This document shows positions 47,954 through 57,821 of a stretch of 64,000 nt of DNA, one piece after another. The stretch is from JOPF136 sp035541255 (GTDB lineage Bacteria; Acidobacteriota; Terriglobia; Acidiferrales; UBA7541): the NCBI GenBank assembly GCA_035541255.1, contig DATKNR010000093.1, positions 1 through 64,000 of the forward strand, in the 5' to 3' direction. Made by a program: the position numbers and the translations under genes. Position 1 is the first letter of the stretch; each line of letters starts with the position of its first letter. A model generated the notes under the pieces. That model saw nothing but the letters and a program-made list of their open reading frames with translations. It searched no databases and was not told where the DNA came from.

Positions 47954-50419
47954 CTATTCATATCGTAGCGCAACAATCGGATCCACGCGCGTGGCCCGGC
48001 GCGCGGGAATGTAGCAGGCCACCAGCGCCACGCCAATCAGAAGCAGCGGCACGCCCAGAAACGTGGCCGGGTCCAGGGCATGAACGCCGAACAGCAGTGC
48101 GGAAATCCCCCGAGCCATGAAAAAGGCGAGCGCCAGCCCGGCAACGGCCCCTCCGCCTGCCAGCCAGAGCCCCTGCCCGAGCACCAGCCGCATCACATCC
48201 CGCTTCTGTGCGCCCAGCGCCATCCGGATTCCGAGTTCCTGTTTCCTCTGCTGGACGTTGTACGACATCACGCCATAGATGCCGATGGCGGCAAGTCCCA
48301 GCGCCAGGAGGCCGAAGATCAGCAGCAGAGAAGCGCCAAAGCGGGCCGCCCACAGCGCCTGATCCAGCAGTTGTGAGATGGTCTGCACCTGGGTGAGCGG
48401 CAGCTGCCGATCGAGCTCTTGCACGGCGGCACGCACGGTGGGCAGCGCGGCCATGGGATCCCCGGCCGTGCGGACGTGCAGAGTCACATCGGGAGAGTAA
48501 TGCTGCAGCATGGGGAGATAGAATGCCGGCGTCGGGTCCTCCCCCAGTGTGTTGATCTTCGCCGTCGTGGCCACTCCCACGATTTCGAGAATCCAGGTCT
48601 CGCCCCAGCAGCGAAATCGTTTTCCCAGGGCGTCCTGATTGGGGAAGAATTTGTCCGCAAACGCCTGGTTGACCACGGCCACGAGCGGCGCTCCATCGCG
48701 GTCCGTCTCAAGGAATCCCCGCCCGTGCAGAATGGGAGTGCCTGTGGTCTTGAAGTACTCCGTGTCCACCTGATTGACAGAGGTCAAGATCCCGTTCCTT
48801 CTGTCGTTCTGGTCCACGCCTTCGGGGAAGACGGTGCGCGCGAATCCGCCGGCCAGCGGCGCCTGGGCAGCGACCGAGGCATCCTTGACCTGCGGCATGG
48901 CCCGCAAACGTTCCATGAGCCGGCGGTAGAACTCCTGGCCCTGTTCTTCCTTGTAGTTCTGCGCGCCCAGATCGAAGTTCATCACCAGCATGTTCTTGGT
49001 CTCGAATCCCGGATCGATCTGCTCGGCGTTGTGGAGGCTCGAGAGGAACAGGCCGGAGCCCACCAGCGCGATCATCGAGAGCACGACTTCCACCACCACC
49101 AGCGCGCTGCGCAGCTTGTGACGCCCCCCTGCCGATCCGGAGCGGCCGCCGCCTTCCTTCAGCGTTTCGTTGACGCTGAAGCGGATGGCCTGCCACGCCG
49201 GCAACATCCCGAAGGCGAATGCAGTGAGCAGCGCTACGCCCAGGGTGAACAGCAGCACCCGCGAATCCATGCTCAGGTCAATGTTTTCCGGCTTCAGGAA
49301 CGGCGGGCGAAAGGCCAGCAGCGCGGTACGAAAGCCCGAGGCAACCGCCAGTCCCGCGCCTCCGCCGATGACGGCCAGCAGAAAACTTTCGGAGAGCATC
49401 AGCGTCACCAGGCGCCCTTTTGTGGCGCCCAGCGACATGCGCACGGCCAGTTCCCGGCGACGGTCTGCGCCGCGCGCGAGCAGAAGATTGGCCAGGTTGG
49501 CGCATGCGATCAGCAGCACCAGGCCCACAACAGTCATCAGCAGGATCCCGGCTTTCACGAACAAATCCCGCCCGTTGGGCCCGACCGTGGTTTGCGCCAG
49601 GGGCAATAACCGCACATTCCGCCCCGCGTTGTCGTTGGGGTATTCCTGCGAGAGTTGTGTGGCGATTGTCTGCAGATTTGCCTGCGCCTGTTCGAGAGTG
49701 ACGCCCGGCTTCAGCCTGCCGAAAGCGAACATGACCAGCGGACGGCGCTCCATGAACCACTGTTTGTTCAGTCCGGTGAGCACCTGGTCGTGCTCCGCGT
49801 CGGGAATCCACAGGTCCGGCCCCGGTCCCACGAAGATGCCCTGGAAGCTCTTGGGAGCAACTCCGATCACAGTGAACGGCTGCTGGTTGAGTGTGATGGA
49901 TTTCCCGACAATCCCGTGATCGCTTCCAAAGCGCCGCTGCCAGAGTCCGTAACTGAGCACGGCCACTGGATAGCCGCCCTGTTTCTTGGCCTGCTCGGGA
50001 TCGAACGTGTTGCCTACCAGGGCATGGACTCCCAGAACCTGAAAGTAGTTGTAGGAGGCCAGCGTGGCGTTGAGCTGTTCGGGATTTCCTCCTCCGGAAA
50101 GACTCACCCCGGTTCCTGTGAACGCTGCCATGCCGGAGAGCATGTCATTCTGATCGCGCAGATCCTGGTAATTCAGATTGGACATGGGCAGGAACTGCTG
50201 CTGCGCCGTGCTGTTTTTGACGTCCGTGCCCAGAACGGCCACCAGCCGCTCCGGATCCTCCACCGGGAGGGGGCGCAGCAGGACCGCATTGACCACCGTA
50301 AAGATGGTGGTATTCGCGCCGATGCCCAACGCCAGTGTCAGCAGCGCCACCAGCGTGAATCCCGGCGATTTGCGCAGCAGCCGCAGTGCGTAGCGAAAGT
50401 CTTGAATCAGATTGTCCAC
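47954..50419 (-). CDS. ADOP permease, array member nearest the ATPase
   Basis: This is an 821-residue two-unit MacB/FtsX permease. The hallmark is LTLALGIGANTTIFTVVNAVLLRPLP in the first helix, and the C-terminus is CYIPARRATRVDPIVALRYE. The first FtsX unit contains GLVLLIACANLANLLLARGADRRRELAVRMSLGA, and the second contains LLALGLAAIGIYGVMSYNVQQRKQELGIRMALGAQ. I choose the GTG at 50419, because AAGGAG (50432-50427) lies seven bases before it. An ATG at 50440 overlaps that ribosome binding site. It is the seventh permease in transcription order and directly precedes the ATPase gene, so it is the strongest candidate partner for it. Confidence 0.9.
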   Translation of the reverse strand: MDNLIQDFRYALRLLRKSPGFTLVALLTLALGIGANTTIFTVVNAVLLRPLPVEDPERLVAVLGTDVKNSTAQQQFLPMSNLNYQDLRDQNDMLSGMAAFTGTGVSLSGGGNPEQLNATLASYNYFQVLGVHALVGNTFDPEQAKKQGGYPVAVLSYGLWQRRFGSDHGIVGKSITLNQQPFTVIGVAPKSFQGIFVGPGPDLWIPDAEHDQVLTGLNKQWFMERRPLVMFAFGRLKPGVTLEQAQANLQTIATQLSQEYPNDNAGRNVRLLPLAQTTVGPNGRDLFVKAGILLMTVVGLVLLIACANLANLLLARGADRRRELAVRMSLGATKGRLVTLMLSESFLLAVIGGGAGLAVASGFRTALLAFRPPFLKPENIDLSMDSRVLLFTLGVALLTAFAFGMLPAWQAIRFSVNETLKEGGGRSGSAGGRHKLRSALVVVEVVLSMIALVGSGLFLSSLHNAEQIDPGFETKNMLVMNFDLGAQNYKEEQGQEFYRRLMERLRAMPQVKDASVAAQAPLAGGFARTVFPEGVDQNDRRNGILTSVNQVDTEYFKTTGTPILHGRGFLETDRDGAPLVAVVNQAFADKFFPNQDALGKRFRCWGETWILEIVGVATTAKINTLGEDPTPAFYLPMLQHYSPDVTLHVRTAGDPMAALPTVRAAVQELDRQLPLTQVQTISQLLDQALWAARFGASLLLIFGLLALGLAAIGIYGVMSYNVQQRKQELGIRMALGAQKRDVMRLVLGQGLWLAGGGAVAGLALAFFMARGISALLFGVHALDPATFLGVPLLLIGVALVACYIPARRATRVDPIVALRYE

Positions 50420-50426
50420 GGTCGTT

Positions 50427-50432
50427 CTCCTT
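50427..50432 (-). promoter_or_regulatory. Ribosome binding site deciding a GTG start
   Basis: AAGGAG on the minus strand, seven bases before the GTG at 50419. It rules against the ATG at 50438-50440, which lies upstream of the site. Confidence 0.6.
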
Positions 50433-50435
50433 CCC

Positions 50436-50525
50436 GGCATTCCCTCCGGCTTCTAATTCCCAGGCTTATTCATGCCGCAGCGCCACCAGCGGATCCACCC
50501 GCGTGGCGCGCCGCGCGGGCACGTA
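50436..50525. repeat. Copy 1 of a 90-bp junction repeat between ADOP genes
   Basis: This block spans the gap and the 3' end of the ADOP gene at 50466. It is about 90 percent identical to 52878-52968 over about 90 bp, including non-coding bases such as CCGGCTTCTAA. Identity in the gap indicates shared descent or conversion, not only protein constraint. Confidence 0.7.
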
Positions 50526-52874
50526 TGCCGCCAGCACCGATACGCCAGCGAGCAGCACCACCGCAGCCAGCGACGCGGCGAATCCTCCATTCGAGGCGTT
50601 GAAGAGCAGGTGCCCGAGAAACCTGCTCAGAGGCAGTGCAGCCAGCGCGCCTGCAAGCATTCCGACCGCAGCGACTCCCATCTCCCACCCCACCGCGAGC
50701 CGCAGGATGTCCTTCCGTTCAGCTCCCAGCGCCATGCGGATGCCGAATTCGCGATCGCGTCGGCTGACTGAATAGGCCGTGACGCCATAGACGCCGATGC
50801 TGGCGAGCAGCAGTGCCAGCGAACCGAACACCGCGAGCATTACGGTGGGCGCGCGCACGCCGGTGAGCGAATCGTCGATCAGTGCATTCAATGCGCTTAC
50901 TTGGGAGACCGGCTGGAGCGGGTCGAGCGCATACACTGCCTTCTTCGCCGCCACGGCCGCTGCCAGCGGATCACCGCTGGAAGTCCGAATCACGATGGCC
51001 ATCTCCTCCGGCGTGTACTGTTGGGCGCACAGATAGGCTTGTAGTGCGACCGGGTTCGTGAGGCTCCCCTGGCGAACGTCCGCCACGACCCCAATCACTT
51101 GCTGCCAATCTCCCAGTAGTTGCACGCGCCTGCCGATGGGATCCATCCCGGGCCACAGTTTCCGCGCCATGCCCTCGCTGATCACCGCCACTTTGGGCGC
51201 ATTGCGGGCGTCGCGTTCCTCAAAGCCGCGGCCGCGCAGGAGTGGAATCTGCATAGTGGAGAAAAACCCCGGCAAGACGAAATGCTGCTCCGTGGATGGT
51301 GCCTGACCCGCGGGATAGGGCTGGTGGCCGGGCGCCTCATAATCGAAGTCGCTGGTCTGTCCGCCCGGCCCAAAAGGGACGTAGGCCGTGGCGCCGGCGG
51401 CCTGTACGCCGGGGAGCGCCTGCACACGCTCCACGAGCCTCTGGAAGAAGCGCAATTGCGCGTCCGAATCGGGATAGCGGACCCTCGAGAGGGGAATCTC
51501 CATTGTTGCCAGCCCCCGGGGATTGAATCCAGGGTTCTCTTGCAGTACGTGATAGAGACTGATCAACGTGAGCGACGCTCCAGAAACGAGAACGGTGGCC
51601 AGCGCGATCTCCGCTCCCACGAGCATGGCCCGCAGCCGGGTCTGCCCGCGTGCCTCTCCTGCCTGCAGGGAGCCTGACTGTATGGACGTTTTGGGGTCCT
51701 CCCGCGATACACGGAATGCCGGGAGCAGGCCGAATGCCGTCCCAGCCAGAAGGGATGCAGCCAGTGCGAAGAGCAGAATCCTGGGATCGAGAGCGATCTC
51801 TCCCGGGCGCAGGTTCGAGGGAAGGTAGACCGCCATCGCGTTGGCCGCAGCCACTCCGAGCGCCACTCCCGCCGCGCCACCCAGCATGGAAATGAGCAAG
51901 CTCTCCACCAGCGACTGGCGCACCAGCATCGCTCGTGTCGCCCCCAGCGATCTGCGTATGGCAAATTCCCGCGCGCGCGTCGTTCCACGGGCCAGCAGCA
52001 TGTTGGCCAAGTTCACGCAGCCGATCAGCAGCACGAAGGCGACGGCGGCCAGCAGTGTGAGCATCACCGGTTCCGTATCTCCAAACAGCACGTTGGAAAG
52101 CAGCCCCACGGCGATTCCGTGTTGATTGCCGGGAAATTTGGCGTCGATGGCTTTCTGAATCACGGCCAATTCCTGGTGTGCGCGTTCGGCGGTGACGCCC
52201 GTCTTTAGCCGGCCGACCACGCGGAGGTAATTCGTGCCGTGCTGGTCCCAGGGCGGCTGCGGTTCGAGCGGAATCCACACGTCGCGGCCGGAATAGAGGT
52301 CGGGAGTCACGCGCGGCATGACGCCTACAATCACGTATTCCTTTCCGTTAAGAGCCAGCGACTTTCCCAAGGTATCCGGGCGGCTGCCGAATTCCCGCTC
52401 CCAGAAGTCGCGGCTGATGAGGCAGGCCTGGGGGCCGCCCGCACGATGTTCCTCCGCGCTCATCGTTCTCCCCGCCGCCGGAGGGATTCCCAGCATGGAG
52501 AAAAATCCTTCCGAGATATACGCGCCCGGGATTCGCCGGGGTTCGCCGCGCCCGAGCAGCGTGAAGTTGCTCGAGAATGTGGCTCCCAGCGACCGGAAAC
52601 TCCCCGACTCCTTCCGCCACTGGACGAAGTCCGGATAGGAACTGGGCGTCAGCCCCGCCTCCGGGTAGGTGTTCGCCACCCCGACGAGCTGTTCCGGATG
52701 CGCGTAGGGCAAACGGAACATCACGCTGTCCATCACCGAAAACACCGCGGTGTTCGCGCCGATGCCCAGAGCGAGAGTGAGCACGGCGACGCCGGTAAAT
52801 CCGGGCGCGCGACGCAGCATGCGCAGAGAGAATACGATGTCGCGCAAGAGCGCGTCCGCTAGGCGCTTCTTCAT
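50466..52874 (-). CDS. ADOP permease, array member
   Basis: This 802-residue permease is the shortest complete one in the array. Its first helix reads LTLALGIGANTAVFSVMDSVMFRLPYA, with MDSVMFRLP in place of the usual VN-LLRPLP. The periplasmic domain contains GEPRRIPGAYISEGFFSMLGIPPAAGR. The FtsX units contain LLIGCVNLANMLLARGTTRAREFAIRRSLGA and LLASIGVYGVTAYSVSRRDREFGIRMALGA. The end is AYVPARRATRVDPLVALRHE. GGAGAAGGA precedes the ATG. It follows the next upstream permease gene by 34 bp and precedes the next by 46 bp. Its gap and tail share a 90-bp repeat with its neighbour. Confidence 0.9.
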   Translation of the reverse strand: MKKRLADALLRDIVFSLRMLRRAPGFTGVAVLTLALGIGANTAVFSVMDSVMFRLPYAHPEQLVGVANTYPEAGLTPSSYPDFVQWRKESGSFRSLGATFSSNFTLLGRGEPRRIPGAYISEGFFSMLGIPPAAGRTMSAEEHRAGGPQACLISRDFWEREFGSRPDTLGKSLALNGKEYVIVGVMPRVTPDLYSGRDVWIPLEPQPPWDQHGTNYLRVVGRLKTGVTAERAHQELAVIQKAIDAKFPGNQHGIAVGLLSNVLFGDTEPVMLTLLAAVAFVLLIGCVNLANMLLARGTTRAREFAIRRSLGATRAMLVRQSLVESLLISMLGGAAGVALGVAAANAMAVYLPSNLRPGEIALDPRILLFALAASLLAGTAFGLLPAFRVSREDPKTSIQSGSLQAGEARGQTRLRAMLVGAEIALATVLVSGASLTLISLYHVLQENPGFNPRGLATMEIPLSRVRYPDSDAQLRFFQRLVERVQALPGVQAAGATAYVPFGPGGQTSDFDYEAPGHQPYPAGQAPSTEQHFVLPGFFSTMQIPLLRGRGFEERDARNAPKVAVISEGMARKLWPGMDPIGRRVQLLGDWQQVIGVVADVRQGSLTNPVALQAYLCAQQYTPEEMAIVIRTSSGDPLAAAVAAKKAVYALDPLQPVSQVSALNALIDDSLTGVRAPTVMLAVFGSLALLLASIGVYGVTAYSVSRRDREFGIRMALGAERKDILRLAVGWEMGVAAVGMLAGALAALPLSRFLGHLLFNASNGGFAASLAAVVLLAGVSVLAAYVPARRATRVDPLVALRHE

Positions 52875-52877
52875 TTC

Positions 52878-52968
52878 GGCATCCTTCTCCGGCTTCTAAC
52901 TTCCAGGTTTATTCATGCCGCAGCGCCACCAGCGGATCCACCCGCGTGGCGCGCCGCGCCGGCACGTA
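52878..52968. repeat. Copy 2 of the 90-bp junction repeat between ADOP genes
   Basis: Partner of 50436-50525, covering the gap after the ADOP gene at 52909 and that gene's last 20 codons. The second copy has TCTAACTTCCAGG where the first has TCTAATTCCCAGG, a two-base difference in the non-coding part. Confidence 0.7.
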
Positions 52969-55359
52969 GCACGCCAGCATGGCCACCGCCACCAGCAACA
53001 CGACGACTCCGCCGTAGGTGAGCACGTCGGTGGGCTTGACGCCAAACAGCAGCGACTCCACCGTGCGAGTGAGAGCAAGCGAAGCGGCAAGCCCGACGAC
53101 GGTTCCCAGGGAGATCGTTCTCAATCCCTGGCCCAGAATCATCCACAGAACATCGCGCGAGGCGGCTCCCAGCGCCACGCGCACGCCGATTTCCCGCGTG
53201 CGTCGGCTCACCGAGTACGCCATCACGCCGAACACTCCCGCAGTGGCCAGCAGCAGCGCGGCGATGCCGAAGAACCCGATGATCAGCAGGCTGAATTTGC
53301 GGGAGCCGAGCGAAGCCGAATAGATTTGGGAGAAGGTCCGGAACCTGGCCGGGATTTCCGGGTCCAGTTCCTGCAGGATTCCGCGAGCTGCCGAGGTGAC
53401 CGCCTGCGTGCCCAGTTCGCTGTGCAAGGTGAGGGTGAGGGCAGGGCGCGGCCGCTGGAAGAGATCGACATACACGGTTGGCCGCGGCGGCGATTCCAGG
53501 CCATAGTCACGCACGTCGCCGACGATTCCCACGACGGTAAGCAGGCGCAGGTCGCCGTCCATATTTCCAAACTCAATGGTGTGGCCGATGGGGTCCTGGC
53601 CGGGCCAGCGCTCGCGCGCCAACGACTCGCTAATCACAGCCACATGCGGGGAATCGGCGCCGTCGCGGTCGTCGAACATGCGTCCGCGAATCAGCGGAAT
53701 GCCCAGCGCCCGGAAGTAGCCGTCCGTCGAAACGCAAAAGTCGGCGATGCCCACGCGGTCTTTTTGCTTCGCCAGGGATTCGAAATCCCTGAAGTCTTTC
53801 GGGATCTCGCTCTGCGAAATCAGCAAAAACATTCCGTCGGGAAGCCCGCCATCGAGCGGCAGGCTGCTGGCGGCGCCCACCTGCTGCATGCCGGGAATTT
53901 GTTTGAGCCGGTCGATCAGCCGCGCAAAGAAAAGGGCCTGTTGAGCCTTGATCTTTGGATCCTCGGCCCAGGGAAGCGAGACGTCCATGGTTACGATCTT
54001 GTCGATGCGGAAGCCGGGGTTCACTTCCAGAACTTTCATCAGGCTGTGGCCGAACAATCCGGCTCCGACGATGAGAACCAGCGTGATGGCAATTTGCGCC
54101 GCGACGATGGCGCGGCCTATCCGCTGGCTGCCGGGAGAACCGGCCTGTCCCCGCCCGCCCTCGACGAGGTCCTCGCGAAGGTCTCCGGAAGTGGCCCGCA
54201 CCGCGGTGAAGACTCCAAGGGCCACTGCGACCCCGGTGGAAAGCAGCAGAGCGAACAGAAGTACGGGAGTGTTGATGGAGACGCTATCCAGCCGGGGCAG
54301 ATTTTCCGGCGCGAGCGCCAGGAGTCCGTCCACGCCGGCAAACGCACCGAGCACGCCCAGACCGCCGCCGGCAAGCGCCAGGAGCAGCGCTTCGGTGAGA
54401 AACTGACGGATCAGGCGTCCGCGCGCCGCGCCCAGCGCGTTGCGGACGGCGAGCTCACGTCCCCGGAGCGAGGCCTGCGCGAGCAGCAGATTGGCCACAT
54501 TGGCGCAGGCAACCAGCAAAAGAAACCCGACGGCCACGAAGAGCACCAGCAACGGCGTTCGCGCCTTCCGGGTGATGGAGGTTTGCAGCGGGACGACAAT
54601 TCCGTCTTTCAGCAAGTAAGGGCCCTGCTCGCTCGACGTCGTGTTAATCCGGCGCGCGATCGTGCTGATATCCGCACTCGCTTGTTCGGCCGTCACGCCA
54701 TCCTTCAGGCGTCCGACCGCCAGGTAGTTGTGCGAGGTACGGCTGGGATTCTCACCGCTGAGATCTGCCGGCACCCACAGATTCGCCTCCAATGGAAATT
54801 GGAAGCCTGCCGGCAGCACTCCGATCACGGAAAAGACCATGTTGTCGATCTTCAAGTGGGACTGCGAAAGGTCCTGTGTGGATCCCAGATACTGCTTCCA
54901 GTACCCATAGCTGGCCAGGACGACCGGCGCTGCGCCCTTCCTGTTGTCCTCGGCAGTGAAATCGCGGCCGATGACGGGCTGCACGCCGAATACCTTCAAG
55001 AACCCCGGAGTGACGCCCGCCACCACCGTGCGCAGCGGTTGCGACGCGCCGGAAACGGACGAGATGGTGTCATTGTATTTCGCAATGGCCTGGAAACTGC
55101 GGTTCTGGTCGCGGAAGTCGTCGTAGTTGGGGTCCGCCAGGTGCGACCACGTACCTTTCGAGGTCACCTCAAAAATCGCCATGATGCGGTCCGGCTCCGT
55201 GTAGGGCAGCGGCCGCAGCAACACGCCATACACCACGCTGAAGATCGAGGTGGTCGCGCCGATGGCCACCGCCAGGGTGAGCACCGCGGCGCATGCGAAT
55301 ACGGGAGAACGGCGCAACGTGCGAAAGGCAAAGCGAAGATCGCTCAGAAAGGATTCCAT
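52909..55359 (-). CDS. ADOP permease, array member with divergent first helix
   Basis: This is an 816-residue permease. The first helix reads LTLAVAIGATTSIFSVVYGVLLRPLPY, so the hallmark GIGANT is AIGATT, a clear deviation from the other members. The middle shows FLLLVACANVANLLLAQASLRGRELAVRNALGAARGR, and the last unit shows LLLATAGVFGVMAYSVSRRTREIGVRVALGA. The C-terminus CYVPARRATRVDPLVALRHE is standard. ATG 55359 has GGAGGG five bases upstream and is preferred to the GTG at 55365. Its periplasmic domains differ strongly from its neighbours, for example VTSKGTWSHLADPNYDDFRDQNRSFQAI. It is separated by only 16 bp from the next upstream permease gene. Confidence 0.9.
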   Translation of the reverse strand: MESFLSDLRFAFRTLRRSPVFACAAVLTLAVAIGATTSIFSVVYGVLLRPLPYTEPDRIMAIFEVTSKGTWSHLADPNYDDFRDQNRSFQAIAKYNDTISSVSGASQPLRTVVAGVTPGFLKVFGVQPVIGRDFTAEDNRKGAAPVVLASYGYWKQYLGSTQDLSQSHLKIDNMVFSVIGVLPAGFQFPLEANLWVPADLSGENPSRTSHNYLAVGRLKDGVTAEQASADISTIARRINTTSSEQGPYLLKDGIVVPLQTSITRKARTPLLVLFVAVGFLLLVACANVANLLLAQASLRGRELAVRNALGAARGRLIRQFLTEALLLALAGGGLGVLGAFAGVDGLLALAPENLPRLDSVSINTPVLLFALLLSTGVAVALGVFTAVRATSGDLREDLVEGGRGQAGSPGSQRIGRAIVAAQIAITLVLIVGAGLFGHSLMKVLEVNPGFRIDKIVTMDVSLPWAEDPKIKAQQALFFARLIDRLKQIPGMQQVGAASSLPLDGGLPDGMFLLISQSEIPKDFRDFESLAKQKDRVGIADFCVSTDGYFRALGIPLIRGRMFDDRDGADSPHVAVISESLARERWPGQDPIGHTIEFGNMDGDLRLLTVVGIVGDVRDYGLESPPRPTVYVDLFQRPRPALTLTLHSELGTQAVTSAARGILQELDPEIPARFRTFSQIYSASLGSRKFSLLIIGFFGIAALLLATAGVFGVMAYSVSRRTREIGVRVALGAASRDVLWMILGQGLRTISLGTVVGLAASLALTRTVESLLFGVKPTDVLTYGGVVVLLVAVAMLACYVPARRATRVDPLVALRHE

Positions 55360-55375
55360 GGGCACCCTCCGCCGA

Positions 55376-57799
55376 TCATTCGTGTCTCAGCGCCACCAGC
55401 GGATCCACGCGAGTGGCCCGGCGCGCGGGCACGTAGCAGGCGAACAGCGCGACGCCCAGCATCAGCGCCGACACGCCCCCCAGCGTGAGCGGATCGAACG
55501 GACTCACCTGGAAGAGCAGGGAGGAGAGGGCCCAGCCTGCGCCCAGCGACGCCACCAGCCCTGCTGCGAGTCCGATTCCCGCCAGGCGCGCGCCTTGCCC
55601 CAGCACCAACTGCATGATGTCGCTCCGCTGCGCGCCGACGGCAATGCGGACGCCGATCTCATGGTTCCGACGGACTACCACATACGAAACCACGCCGTAG
55701 ATTCCCAGCGAGGCGAGAATCAGCGCCAGCCCGGCAAAGGCCGCAATGAGTTCCACGGAGAGGCGGCGGGCGGAATTGTTTTCCGCGACCACCTCTTCCA
55801 TCGGGCTGATTCCGAATAGAGGCACTCCCGGATCCACGGAACGCACCGCGGAGCGCACCGCGGAGGTCAGCGCGGCAGGGTCGGCCGCCGCACGGATGAT
55901 CAGCGCTCCCCCCTGTCCCGGACGCTGATCGTTGGGCAAATACGTTTCGAAGCGCGAAGGCTGGTCCACGCCGTAATTCTTTACGTGCGCCACTACGCCC
56001 ACCACAGTGCGCCAGACGGGCTCTTTCCCTGGCATCGGCGGCCCGTCCACCGAGAGGCGTTTGCCGATGGGGTTTTCGCCCGGCCATTCCTTCGCCGCCA
56101 GAGATTCATCCACGATGCAGACGAGCGGCGACGTGGCCGTATCGTGCTGGTCGAAGTAGCGGCCCCGGAGCAAACCGATCCCCATCGCCCGGAACGTATC
56201 GGGAGTCACACGGCCGATGTCCGTCGTAAGAAAGTGCCCGGGCTGGGGAATCGGGCTTCCTTCGGGGTAGAAACTTGTTTGCGCTCCACCGAGCAGCGGC
56301 CATTTGTATCCGGCGGATTCCACTCCGGGCACGGACTGGAGATTCGCCACAGCCTGGCGGATGAATTCCCGGCTCTTCGCTTCGTCCCTGTAGGGGTTGT
56401 CCGGAAGCGAAAAGGACGCGGCGAGCACGTGGGTGGGATTGAATCCCGCATTTGCGTGGACGATGTGGTAGAGGCTCTTGCCCATCAATGCCGCTCCGGC
56501 CAGCAGCACCAGAGAGAGGGCAAACTCGGCCACTACCAGGGCGTTGCGCAGCCGGCCGGTGGAACGGCCCGCGCCTGTCCGCTTGCTTTCCTGCAGCGCC
56601 TGCTGCACGTCGGTCCGCACGGATTGGATGGCCGGAAAGATCCCGAAGAAGAGCGCCGTGAAAACAGTCAGTCCCAGGCTGAACAGCAGCACCGTTCGAT
56701 CCACGGACGACTCGGCGATTCGCGGCACTGCGTCCCTGAAAAAGTGGCCAAATCCCTGAAGGCACCATGCGGCCATCAAAATCCCCAGCACACTCCCGGC
56801 AACAGAAAGCACCAGGCTTTCCGTGAGCGACTGCCGCACCAGCCGAAGCGTTCCCGCACCCATGGCGCGGCGTATGGCCAACTCGCCGAAGCGTTCGGTG
56901 GCCCGGGCGAGCAGCAGGTTGGCGATGTTTGAGCAGGCAATCAGCAGCACGAGGCCGACAGCCGCCAGCAGCGCCATCAGCGGAGGCCTGACGTCGTCCA
57001 CGTAGGCGCCCAAAAGAGAAAACACCTCGGCAGTGTCTCCGCGGTTTTCGGTATATTTCTGAGCCAGCCGCGCGGCGATGCTCTTCAGTTCCGCGCGCGC
57101 CTGTTCCAGGGTCACGCCGGGTTTCAGCCGCGCCATCGCGTACATGCCCGGATGCTCATCGCGCCGGCCGGGGCCGCCGAGCATGTCCTCGTTGCGCCAA
57201 AGGGATGTAAAGACGTCAACCTGCTGCCAGTAGCCGTGCATCCGCTCGCTGGGCAGCACACCGATCACGGTGTAGGGTTCGCCGTCGAGCATCAGTTTTC
57301 TTCCCAGCACGCCGGGATCGCGTCCGAACTTCCGCGCCCAGAATCCGTCGCCGAGCAGGACCACGCGCTCGGCGCCCGCTTTGTCTTCCTCGGCGGTCAT
57401 CGTGCGCCCGATGACCGGCGTCAGCCGGGTGGTGGGGAAATAATCCGCGCTGATCTGCCGCTCGCGCAGGCGTTCCGCCTCGTTTGATCCGGTGAGCACC
57501 ACGTTTTCCGTGCGGTAGGGAGCGATGCTCTCGAATACCGTGTTCATCGCCTGCCAGTCGCGCATGTTGGCCATGGAGATGCTCATGTACGGCACGCGGT
57601 CCGACCACTCGGAGAGAAACACCATGCGGTTCGACTGGGGATAGCCGAGCGGCCGCAGCAGCACCGCGTTTACCACGCTGAATATGGCGGTGTTCGCACC
57701 GATTCCCAGCGCCAGCGTCAGCACCGCAACCGCGGCGAATCCCGGAGATTTCCGCAGCATCCGCAGCGCGAATCGGATGTCCTGGAGCAACGTTTCCAT
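55376..57799 (-). CDS. ADOP permease, array member
   Basis: This 807-residue permease starts METLLQDIRFALRMLRKSPGF, then shows the hallmark LTLALGIGANTAIFSVVNAVLLRPLGY. The first periplasmic domain has SEWSDRVPYMSISMANMRDW, a variable stretch. FtsX units contain GLVLLIACSNIANLLLARATERFGELAIRRAMGAGTLR and ILASLGIYGVVSYVVVRRNHEIGVRIAVGAQRSD. The C-terminus is CYVPARRATRVDPLVALRHE. AAGGAG lies upstream of the ATG at 57799. A longer frame to 57928 reads into the neighbour's tail. Gaps are 16 bp on the downstream side and 22 bp on the upstream side. Confidence 0.9.
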   Translation of the reverse strand: METLLQDIRFALRMLRKSPGFAAVAVLTLALGIGANTAIFSVVNAVLLRPLGYPQSNRMVFLSEWSDRVPYMSISMANMRDWQAMNTVFESIAPYRTENVVLTGSNEAERLRERQISADYFPTTRLTPVIGRTMTAEEDKAGAERVVLLGDGFWARKFGRDPGVLGRKLMLDGEPYTVIGVLPSERMHGYWQQVDVFTSLWRNEDMLGGPGRRDEHPGMYAMARLKPGVTLEQARAELKSIAARLAQKYTENRGDTAEVFSLLGAYVDDVRPPLMALLAAVGLVLLIACSNIANLLLARATERFGELAIRRAMGAGTLRLVRQSLTESLVLSVAGSVLGILMAAWCLQGFGHFFRDAVPRIAESSVDRTVLLFSLGLTVFTALFFGIFPAIQSVRTDVQQALQESKRTGAGRSTGRLRNALVVAEFALSLVLLAGAALMGKSLYHIVHANAGFNPTHVLAASFSLPDNPYRDEAKSREFIRQAVANLQSVPGVESAGYKWPLLGGAQTSFYPEGSPIPQPGHFLTTDIGRVTPDTFRAMGIGLLRGRYFDQHDTATSPLVCIVDESLAAKEWPGENPIGKRLSVDGPPMPGKEPVWRTVVGVVAHVKNYGVDQPSRFETYLPNDQRPGQGGALIIRAAADPAALTSAVRSAVRSVDPGVPLFGISPMEEVVAENNSARRLSVELIAAFAGLALILASLGIYGVVSYVVVRRNHEIGVRIAVGAQRSDIMQLVLGQGARLAGIGLAAGLVASLGAGWALSSLLFQVSPFDPLTLGGVSALMLGVALFACYVPARRATRVDPLVALRHE

Positions 57800-57821
57800 C
57801 GGAGTTTCTCCTTGATTCTCC

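Noticed and set aside
52915..55488. An 857-codon open frame on the plus strand opposite an ADOP gene
   Set aside because: The translation is full of Gln, Arg, His and Gly and has no hydrophobic or catalytic pattern. The opposite strand encodes a clear permease with a ribosome binding site.
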